Positions 1-6,391 of a DNA stretch of 51,821 bases are shown here, in pieces. The position numbers were made by a program, and so were the translations under genes. The notes beneath the pieces were generated by a model, which had not been told where the DNA came from, did no database searches, and saw nothing but the letters and a program-made list of their open reading frames with translations. Origin of the DNA: CAZJWR01 sp964549765 (GTDB lineage Bacteria; Zixibacteria; MSB-5A5; GN15; JAAZOE01); the NCBI GenBank assembly GCA_964549765.1, contig CAZJWR010000023.1, forward strand, positions 1 to 51,821, in the 5' to 3' direction. Every line of letters starts with the position of its first letter. Position 1 is the first letter of the stretch.

Positions 1-26
1 CTCTTTATTTAGCCAAAATCACCTAA

Positions 27-50
27 AATTTACACACAAGAATTTACACA
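27..50. repeat. Direct repeat AATTTACACA x2
   Basis: The 10-mer AATTTACACA occurs at 27-36 and again at 41-50, a 14-bp period, in the AT-rich leader of the first gene. It could be an operator or chance in low-complexity DNA. No protein-binding role can be shown from sequence alone. Confidence 0.35.
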
Positions 51-72
51 ACCCGGATTTTATATTGCCAAA

Positions 73-1017
73 ATGCCCGTCCCATGGTTATTTTGGCCCA
101 TTATGACAAAGAAGATCAAGGAAGCGATCAAGGCGACCGCCGCTATCGTCATCGTGGTGGTTTTGGTGCTGGGGCTTTGGATATACCCCCTCAATCAGGC
201 CGGGAAAATGGTTACTCCGCCGGTTTCAGACTCGACCGCGTTGAACCTGGCTGAATACGGGCTGGTCGGAGACACGGTTCATTTTGTCACCGAGGACAAC
301 CTGAATCTGAGGGGAATGGTTTTCCCCCCCGATTCGACTTACGCCGACGGTATTCGCGGGACGTTTATTCTCGTCCACGGGCTGACCGCCGGGATATCGT
401 CGCAGTTGGCCAAGGCGGCGGTGCTGACTCATGTCGGCTACCTCGTCGTCGCCTATGACCAGCGCGGTTACGGCCAAAGCGACGGCAAATATTATTCGGG
501 TGGCTTTTTCGAGGGCAATGATCTGCAATCGGTGGTGTCGCGGCTGGCGCTTGAGGATCGTATTATCCGCCCGCTGATTGTCTGGGGCGTGGATCAGGGC
601 GCGACGGCGGCGATACGTATCTGGGGCCGCGAAAAGCGGATCGACGATGTCATCGCCGAAAATCCCATCGTCAACGGCCGCGACTGGGAAAGGCGCGTCA
701 AGAAGGAAAAAGAGCTGAGTGTGCCGAGTTTCATGATGGGGCTGGTCTGGTGGTGGATGAAGCAAAAATCCGGCTATGAAATTCCCATCGAGGAAACCGA
801 TATCAGCGACGCCTACGGCACGGCGCTTGTGGATCATCCGACGCATTTGATGGCGATCGCCTGCGGCGCCGACGGAGTACCGAGCAACCCCTATCTGGCG
901 GAATTGATGTCATTCGGAACCGCCGACTGGCTGGTGTTATCCTGCAGTGATGACAGCACGATGTTTCAGATGCATCGGGATACGATATTGCAGGCGGTGG
1001 AGAAGTTGGTGCAGTAA
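73..1017 (+). CDS. Membrane-anchored alpha/beta hydrolase with Asp at the nucleophile elbow
   Basis: An alpha/beta-hydrolase fold protein anchored by one N-terminal membrane segment (about residues 20-36 from this start), so the domain should sit outside the cytoplasm. The oxyanion-loop HG motif (LVHG) is followed by a YDQRGYGQSDG stretch typical of the family. The nucleophile elbow reads G-V-D174-Q-G, so Asp stands where lipases and peptidases have Ser; haloalkane dehalogenases and epoxide hydrolases use Asp there. A C-terminal His (MFQMHRD) is the likely base. An ATG at 103 (MTKKIKEAIK) would give a more ordinary signal anchor, and neither start has a clear Shine-Dalgarno site. The substrate is unknown, and the protein could be a degenerate non-enzyme. 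Fold assignment is fairly sure; function is not. Confidence 0.75.
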   Translation: MPVPWLFWPIMTKKIKEAIKATAAIVIVVVLVLGLWIYPLNQAGKMVTPPVSDSTALNLAEYGLVGDTVHFVTEDNLNLRGMVFPPDSTYADGIRGTFILVHGLTAGISSQLAKAAVLTHVGYLVVAYDQRGYGQSDGKYYSGGFFEGNDLQSVVSRLALEDRIIRPLIVWGVDQGATAAIRIWGREKRIDDVIAENPIVNGRDWERRVKKEKELSVPSFMMGLVWWWMKQKSGYEIPIEETDISDAYGTALVDHPTHLMAIACGADGVPSNPYLAELMSFGTADWLVLSCSDDSTMFQMHRDTILQAVEKLVQ

Positions 1018-1019
1018 AG

Positions 1020-1034
1020 CGGGCAGCATGCCCG
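1020..1034. terminator. Possible hairpin after the hydrolase gene
   Basis: CGGGCA-GCA-TGCCCG forms a 6-bp stem with a 3-base loop just after the hydrolase stop, between convergent genes. There is no T-run, so its role as a terminator is weakly supported. Confidence 0.3.
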
Positions 1035-1103
1035 GACTTCGGTATTATATTTCAAAGGCAGCAGGGTCAAATCGCTTCGCCCAGCCGTTTAGGTTGGGTA
1101 CCG

Positions 1104-1664
1104 TCAATCATCGATGATATCCCAAACAGGAATTGGTATTCCTCCGTAGCTCACCAGGCCGTTAACGGTGGAAAGCAAATTAACAACTGAATCGACAGTA
1201 ATATTGGGATCGAATCTAAAATCGTAATGCCACGACAAATCCGGTAATTTATCCATTTTTTGCGTGACCGGATTCCAACGCAGTGTGTCTCCGGGAATCA
1301 CATGGCTGAATGATCGAGCCAGCCTGAACACATGGACCTGCTGAATCACGCTTTGGAGTTTTGACGATTCTATCGAAATTCCCTGCATCTGCTCGGCGCT
1401 GGTGACAGGTCGCGTTGAATCCTCATAGATTATGCTGTCAATCAGTAAATCTCCCAGGAATCGATAAGATGGAAGGGTGTCCCTGCATTGGCCGCAATCC
1501 GATGTATCGATGATAATACCGTGTACAGATGCGGGCATCGCAACTATTGATGGAGGCGCCTTGAAACCCGCTTGCCCTTGGTAGTAAGTATTCCTAACTT
1601 GTGTCTGTCCTGTCCCAAATGAGACAAGCAATAATAACATGATGCATGAAAAAGATTTGCGCAT
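1104..1664 (-). CDS. Small exported protein of unknown function
   Basis: 186 residues starting MRKSFSC, chosen because an AGGGAGG Shine-Dalgarno sits five bases upstream; a longer reading frame to 1751 lacks such a site. The first ~20 residues are a Sec signal peptide (LLLLVSFGTGQTQ). The mature part has a CGQC pair and ends FRFDPNITVDSVVN..., faintly like the end of a subtilase propeptide, after which the frame stops. It may therefore be a remnant of a longer secreted protein. Its base composition is visibly more AT-rich than the neighbours, which fits recent acquisition. I do not recognise a family. Confidence 0.6.
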   Translation of the reverse strand: MRKSFSCIMLLLLVSFGTGQTQVRNTYYQGQAGFKAPPSIVAMPASVHGIIIDTSDCGQCRDTLPSYRFLGDLLIDSIIYEDSTRPVTSAEQMQGISIESSKLQSVIQQVHVFRLARSFSHVIPGDTLRWNPVTQKMDKLPDLSWHYDFRFDPNITVDSVVNLLSTVNGLVSYGGIPIPVWDIIDD

Positions 1665-1723
1665 ATAGCCTCCCTTGTAGCTATGAATATGCTTCAGCGA
1701 GCTTATTTCCCAGCACCACGAGT

Positions 1724-1751
1724 AATATATCTCTTTTAAATATGAAAGCAA
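1724..1751 (-). promoter_or_regulatory. Possible sigma-70 promoter for the 1664 gene
   Basis: On the minus strand TTGCTT (1746-1751) and TATATT (1724-1729) are 16 bp apart, about 60 bp before the start codon. The -35 box is poor, the -10 box good. Confidence 0.35.
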
Positions 1752-1831
1752 TGAAATTTCGTGGTTAGGAAGGGATGCGTTTTGCCGGGAGCGCGGCTGT
1801 TGAGGGAATCAGCTAGGTGGGGATGCCACGG

Positions 1832-1861
1832 ATTGCTTCGCCCGCAAGGCGGGCTCGCAAT
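1832..1861. repeat. REP-like palindromic element
   Basis: ATTGC-ttc-GCCCGC-aag-GCGGGC-tc-GCAAT is a two-part palindrome (outer 5 bp, inner 6 bp, 3-base loop). The flanking text (GGATTGCTTCG and CTCGCAATGAC) matches, from memory, a family of short intergenic palindromes dispersed in many bacterial genomes. Confidence 0.55.
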
Positions 1862-1933
1862 GACAGCGAAGATGGCAAAAGTCGGGGACTTCTGACCCAC
1901 GCGTTTGCAGGGCACTCTGCCCTCCCAAGGCGC

Positions 1934-2001
1934 ATAGATTTGTAAACCAATACTGATTCCACAGGCCAGCCGTCTCTATAAGACGTATAGATTTGTGAAC
2001 C
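1934..2001. repeat. Imperfect 15-bp direct repeat ATAGATTTGTRAACC
   Basis: ATAGATTTGTAAACC at 1934-1948 recurs as ATAGATTTGTGAACC at 1987-2001, one mismatch, 53 bp apart, upstream of the aspartyl protease gene. It could be a duplicated end of a small mobile repeat or an operator pair. Confidence 0.45.
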
Positions 2002-2117
2002 CAAATACCGGCAGTTTCGTATATTCACGGAGATGAACAATGTCAATGACAAGCAGGCAGATAACAAATGAGCAGATGGAATACAAGCAAATAACGAATA
2101 AACGGGAGAATGGCAGT

Positions 2118-3998
2118 ATGAAACGCATCGGCGGTTTTATCGTCACGGCAGCGATTATGCTCTTGTGCGCATCGATCGCGCAGGCGGAAGTAACCAACCC
2201 CTATACAATCCTCAACAAATATTATGACGCCATCGGCGGTCTCGAATCCCTCAAAGCGAAGAAGACAACGCACGTTACGGGGAATATCGAAATTGTCGGC
2301 ACGGGACTGAAGGGAACATTCGAGGAATGGGACGAGGGGCCGGTCAAGAAACGCCAGAACGTTGACCTAGGGATATTCAAACAGCAATCGGGCGACAACG
2401 GCGAATATCCGTGGACGGTGGATCACAACGGAAAACTTCAGATTGTCCGCGATGAATCGCGGCTGAAACAACGCACCGTCGACAGCCTGATGGGCGAATT
2501 CGAACAGCTCAAGCCCGATTCCAAGTATTTCACGGTCACCTATGAGGGGATCGATACCGCAGGCGGCAAAGATTGTTACGAGGTTCAGATTACCAACAGT
2601 ATCAATACTCAGGTTCTCCGGCAGTATATCGACACGACCAGTTTCCTGATGATCAAACAGATTACGATCACCCCCAGCGGCGACGAACAGCACACCATAT
2701 TCAGCGACTATCGGCCGGTGGACGGCATGCAGATGTCGTTCAAGCAGGAGAGCCGCATGGTTCCCACCGGTATGGTGCAGATTTCGGAAATGACCTCGGC
2801 CGACGTCGATGTACCTATCGACGAGGGTCTATTCGAGCCGCCGGCGTCGGATGTGCGCGACTTTCATTTTACCAACGGCAAGAGCGCCGAGGATATCCCG
2901 TTTCAATTCATCGAAAACCATATTTATTTCCCGGTGGAAATGGGCGGCCATGTGCGCCTGTGGGTGCTGGATACGGGGGCGTCGATCAGCGTCGTCATGA
3001 CGCGGTTCGCCAAGGAACTCGGCCTCAAGGCCGAAGGCAAACTCAAGGGTCAGGGAGCGGGGAATCTGGTGGATGTATCGTTCACGGACATGCCTGCCTT
3101 CAAACTCCCCGGCGTCGCATTCGATGCGCAAAAAGCCGCCATTGTCGATATCAACTGGCTGTTCGATGAGTGGATCGGCCAAGATGTGGCCGGGATACTG
3201 GGGTATGATTTTCTTTCGCGGATGACTATCAAAGTCGATTACGCCCATGAGAAGATATCGTTTTTCGATCCCGACAGTTTCTCCTACGATGGGCCGGGGG
3301 TTGTCCTCAATGCGCCGCTCAACGCCTCAGGGTCGTTCAATCTGCCGGTGACGATCGACGGCAAATACGGCGGCGAATGGTTCCTGGATCTCGGCGCGGG
3401 CGGCATGGCGTTCCATTATCCGTTTGCCGAGGCCAACGGCATTGTGGACCGGCCGGGGATACAAAGTCTGGGGTTCGGCGCGGGGGGGTCGCACGATTTT
3501 AAAAGCGTCCGGTTCAAAACGATCGAGTTTGCCGGATTCACATTGCCGAAACCGATCGTATCAATTCCCGCCGGCGAGGTGACCGGGGCCTTTTCGAACG
3601 AAGAGACCACCGGCAATATCGGCAATACGCTGCTGCGGCATTTCGTCGTCTATCTCGATTACAAGCACGGCAAGGTCATCGTCGAGAAGGGCGCCGACTT
3701 CGATCGTGATTTTCCCGAGGACAACAGCGGCCTGCAGGTGATAAACAACAAGGACGGCAAGCTGGAGGTGTTATTCATATCGCCCAACACACCGGCGGAG
3801 CGGGCCGGTTTTCAGGTCGGAGATATAATCAGCGCGGTCAACGGCATTCGGGCCGATTACCTGGGCGGCATCGTGGCATTGAAGAAAATGTTGCGGGAAG
3901 CGCCGGGAACCAAATATGAAATCTCCGTCATTCGTGACGGCGCGACCAAGACACATAGTCTCGTGTTGAAGGATTTGTACGCGCAGTTTAAAGAATGA
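2118..3998 (+). CDS. Exported two-lobe aspartyl protease with LolA-like N-terminus and PDZ domain
   Basis: 626 residues from MKRIGG; this start has GGGAGA seven bases upstream and opens a clean signal peptide ending ...SIAQA. Order of domains: signal peptide; about 30-245, a beta-rich region resembling LolA/LppX-type lipoprotein-carrier folds; about 270-400, a retropepsin-like lobe with catalytic D285-T-G-A-S; about 410-530, a second lobe with D424-L-G-A-G; about 540-615, a PDZ domain (PAERAGFQVGDIISAVNG). Having both Asp motifs in one chain means it can fold as a pepsin-like pseudodimer without dimerising. It should act in the periplasm or at the surface, with PDZ guiding substrates. It stands alone and is followed by a hairpin terminator. 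The LolA-like call is inference from pattern. Confidence 0.85.
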   Translation: MKRIGGFIVTAAIMLLCASIAQAEVTNPYTILNKYYDAIGGLESLKAKKTTHVTGNIEIVGTGLKGTFEEWDEGPVKKRQNVDLGIFKQQSGDNGEYPWTVDHNGKLQIVRDESRLKQRTVDSLMGEFEQLKPDSKYFTVTYEGIDTAGGKDCYEVQITNSINTQVLRQYIDTTSFLMIKQITITPSGDEQHTIFSDYRPVDGMQMSFKQESRMVPTGMVQISEMTSADVDVPIDEGLFEPPASDVRDFHFTNGKSAEDIPFQFIENHIYFPVEMGGHVRLWVLDTGASISVVMTRFAKELGLKAEGKLKGQGAGNLVDVSFTDMPAFKLPGVAFDAQKAAIVDINWLFDEWIGQDVAGILGYDFLSRMTIKVDYAHEKISFFDPDSFSYDGPGVVLNAPLNASGSFNLPVTIDGKYGGEWFLDLGAGGMAFHYPFAEANGIVDRPGIQSLGFGAGGSHDFKSVRFKTIEFAGFTLPKPIVSIPAGEVTGAFSNEETTGNIGNTLLRHFVVYLDYKHGKVIVEKGADFDRDFPEDNSGLQVINNKDGKLEVLFISPNTPAERAGFQVGDIISAVNGIRADYLGGIVALKKMLREAPGTKYEISVIRDGATKTHSLVLKDLYAQFKE

Positions 3999-4043
3999 TG
4001 GGGGGATGATGTCGGCTATCCCATAGGAGTATTTATCGATCCA

Positions 4044-4069
4044 GCCCCGCCTTCCGGCGGGGCCTTGCT
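4044..4069 (+). terminator. GC-rich hairpin terminator after the aspartyl protease
   Basis: GCCCCGCC-TTCC-GGCGGGGC: a perfect 8-bp stem with a 4-base loop 45 bp after the stop codon. The following T-tract is weak (CTTGCTGT). Confidence 0.55.
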
Positions 4070-4273
4070 GTCTGCGATATCGGGTGATTAGAATATTGCG
4101 CTGAATATTTCATCCTTTCACCATGATGGCGGATTGTTTCCGTTCTGACCGCTCAAACGAAAGATAATAAATCGTCGGGATTATCATCCTGAAAAACAGC
4201 CGCCGGATCGTATCATATTCATCGACAGAGGGGAAAAAGGACGGACCGGACGGAGTCATGCGGAGATAAGACG

Positions 4274-4906
4274 ATGAATGAATTCGATACCTTTTACGAT
4301 AGAGCGGAATTTTCATTCGGGGCGGAGCCGACGCGGGAAATACGGGAGTTCGTGGAATCGACCAAACAGCGGGGAAAGGCGCTGGATATCGGCGCCGGGG
4401 ACGGGCGGAACGCGTTGTATTTGGCGCGCGCGGGGTACGATGTGACCGCTGTCGATTCATCCTGCGTCGGCCTGGCGAAACTGGAATGGTTTGCCCGGCG
4501 CGATGAATTGACATCGAGAATCCAGATGATATGCGCCGACGCTCGGAATGCCGCCTACGAAGAATCGACATATGATCTGGTCGTGGCCGTCACGTTGTTC
4601 GATCATCTTCCGGGAAAGGATATCGGCGGTCTGTTCGACAGGATCGTCGGGAGTCTTCGGATCGGCGGGACGTTGTTTGTCAAAGTTCACACTGTTACCG
4701 ATCCCGGGTTCAAGAAGAACGGGCAGCCGGCCAGCGAGTTGTCGCGGATGATTCGTCATTATTTTGAACCGAAGGAGTTGCTGCACCTGATGAACGGCAA
4801 CCTTGACATCGTGACGTATGATGAGTGCACTGAGCGGGACGCCAGCCATGGGGCGCCGCATATGCACGGCTTCGCGACCATGCTGGCGACAAAGACGGGC
4901 GGCTGA
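4274..4906 (+). CDS. SAM-dependent methyltransferase, TehB-like class I
   Basis: 210 residues with a Rossmann-type methyltransferase core. Motif I is D38-I-G-A-G-D-G-R-N, the acidic end of strand 2 is VTAVDSS, the post-II acidic motif lies in ICADARN, and motif IV is DLVVAVTLFDHLP. The arrangement, including the DGRNALYLAR helix, resembles TehB and related small-molecule methyltransferases. The substrate cannot be read from sequence. GGAG lies eight bases upstream of ATG. The next gene, a CDP-alcohol phosphatidyltransferase, starts 36 bp downstream on the same strand, so both may be co-transcribed, hinting at lipid or polar-headgroup chemistry; that link is inference. Confidence 0.8.
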   Translation: MNEFDTFYDRAEFSFGAEPTREIREFVESTKQRGKALDIGAGDGRNALYLARAGYDVTAVDSSCVGLAKLEWFARRDELTSRIQMICADARNAAYEESTYDLVVAVTLFDHLPGKDIGGLFDRIVGSLRIGGTLFVKVHTVTDPGFKKNGQPASELSRMIRHYFEPKELLHLMNGNLDIVTYDECTERDASHGAPHMHGFATMLATKTGG

Positions 4907-4941
4907 GCATCGCCGACGGATAGAGTTGGTGCAGGGGAGGC

Positions 4942-5814
4942 ATGGACAACATCGAACAATCGAGAAAATTCGCCCCGGAACAGCGATATTTCAATATTTC
5001 CGTTCTCTGGATATTTTATTTCCGGGCGGTACTCCGGCTATTGTATCGGCTGCGGGTTCCGCACGAGGCGGTGACGCTTCTGGCCATCGCTATCGGTCTG
5101 CTGGCGGCCTATTTATTTTATAATGGATACCTTATCGCGGCGGCGGTCGCGCTCCATTTCAAGGATATTTTCGACGCCTGCGACGGCGCCCTGGCGCGCC
5201 TGACCGGACGGGGGCATCTGATCGGGAGGTATCTCGATTCGGTCGGAGATTTTGCGGTCTTGACAGCGGTGCTGGCCGCGATCACCGTTCGTGCGGCGGC
5301 AAACGGATCGGATATATATATCCTGTGGGGAATTCTGGCGTGGCTCTCGCTGTTCATCCAATGTTCGTTTTTCAATTATTATCAGCTGGCCTATGCCGAG
5401 CAGACCGGGGGGAAACGGTTGTCATCGGAACGGGACGAACGCTCGCGAAATAATATCGATGCTTTGGCCGGATCAGCCGGGCGGAAATTTGTCCTGGGGA
5501 TTCTTCGTATTCTGTACATCGTCATCTATAGCTGGCAGGATAGTTTTGTGACGAGCGTCGACCGGCGGCTGCGGAAACGAAGCGGGTGCCGTTCGGATTG
5601 GGATTGGTACGGAGACAAAGCGCTGATGACGTTGCAATCGCCGTTATGTTTTGGGACTCATATTTTCGTGATTATTATTTTGGCTGTTCTCGGCGAGCCT
5701 CGCTATGCGTTGCCGTTCATCGCCGTTATCATGAATATCTATTTATTCTGGGTGTTACTATTCCGCATGCGGCGCGGCGCGCGATATGCCGGCGACGGCG
5801 ACATAGCCGGATAG
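4942..5814 (+). CDS. CDP-alcohol phosphatidyltransferase family membrane enzyme
   Basis: 290 residues with about six hydrophobic segments. The family signature D-x2-D-G-x2-A-R-x8-G-x3-D-x3-D is complete: D78, D81, G82, A85, R86, G95, D99, D103. These residues bind the divalent metals and the CDP moiety and transfer a phosphatidyl or similar group to an alcohol at the membrane. Which alcohol (glycerol phosphate, inositol phosphate, serine, choline) is not decided by the motif. A charged central loop (about 145-170) and a second half with weaker similarity make the protein longer than minimal ~200-residue members. GGGGAGG lies just upstream of the ATG. Confidence 0.85.
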   Translation: MDNIEQSRKFAPEQRYFNISVLWIFYFRAVLRLLYRLRVPHEAVTLLAIAIGLLAAYLFYNGYLIAAAVALHFKDIFDACDGALARLTGRGHLIGRYLDSVGDFAVLTAVLAAITVRAAANGSDIYILWGILAWLSLFIQCSFFNYYQLAYAEQTGGKRLSSERDERSRNNIDALAGSAGRKFVLGILRILYIVIYSWQDSFVTSVDRRLRKRSGCRSDWDWYGDKALMTLQSPLCFGTHIFVIIILAVLGEPRYALPFIAVIMNIYLFWVLLFRMRRGARYAGDGDIAG

Positions 5815-5852
5815 CCATGCCGCCGGCGCGTGATTGGGAATTCCGGACCCCG

Positions 5853-5873
5853 ACGCCCGTAGCGAAGGGGCGT
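5853..5873. terminator. Hairpin between convergent genes
   Basis: ACGCCC-gtagcgaag-GGGCGT followed by TTCC lies between the stop codons of two converging genes and may terminate either. Stem of 6 bp, short T-tract. Confidence 0.4.
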
Positions 5874-5877
5874 TTCC

Positions 5878-6288
5878 TCAGTGATACTTGATGAATAGGG
5901 CCTCGATTTTCTTTTTCTCCGATACATTGGTCGTGCTCGTCGCACTCGTCACCGTCTTCGTCCCGTCCTTTTTTTCCTTGGTTTCGGTGGTTTCGTTGTA
6001 CTGCTGCGATTCACCCGACTGATAGCGGTCCAGGCCGAGTATCACGACTCCGTCGGCGCCCTTCTTTTTCGCCTCCTCCATGATCTTCTTCTGCATTTTG
6101 CCCGAACTGACATAATCATCGGCAGTTGCGATCATGCGCCCCATGATCTTGTATTCGAGGCGGATATCGGCTTCAGAAAAATACATGTCGACCTGATCGG
6201 TGGGAGGATATTCTTCACCGACGTAATCGATTTTGGTGCACGCCGCCAGCGACAGCAGCAAAACGATCGATAGCAGAGCCTGTCTCAT
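5878..6288 (-). CDS. Small outer-surface lipoprotein of unknown function
   Basis: 136 residues starting MRQALLS, picked because a GGGGG tract lies six bases upstream; an in-frame ATG two codons earlier touches that tract. Signal peptidase II lipobox LAAC with the acylated Cys near residue 16. The mature part contains KMQKKIMEEAKKKGADGVVILGLD, a pattern seen in small YbjQ/LPP-like domains where a protein handles an acidic or alcohol-rich ligand; I cannot assign a family firmly. The C-terminal third is rich in Thr, Lys and Glu (TTETKEKKDGTKTVTSATS). It follows the large HYR protein gene on the same strand by about 100 bp and may share its transcript. Confidence 0.7.
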   Translation of the reverse strand: MRQALLSIVLLLSLAACTKIDYVGEEYPPTDQVDMYFSEADIRLEYKIMGRMIATADDYVSSGKMQKKIMEEAKKKGADGVVILGLDRYQSGESQQYNETTETKEKKDGTKTVTSATSTTNVSEKKKIEALFIKYH

Positions 6289-6391
6289 CTGCATCCCCCG
6301 TCGTTTCTGGGTGTCTTTACGTTGTACAATATATCGTCGTTTATAGGTTCCTGTAAAGTGGAGACTTTTCTGAAAATACAGAGGGATGCCA

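Larger units (their letters stand above)
1752..2117. other. 366-bp intergenic stretch with repeat debris
   Basis: No credible gene. It holds a palindromic element at 1832-1861 and an imperfect 15-bp direct repeat at 1934-1948 and 1987-2001. The region between contains several short GC-rich inverted stretches, such as GGGCACTCTGCCC. This looks like interspersed-repeat remains between two unrelated transcription units. Confidence 0.5.
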
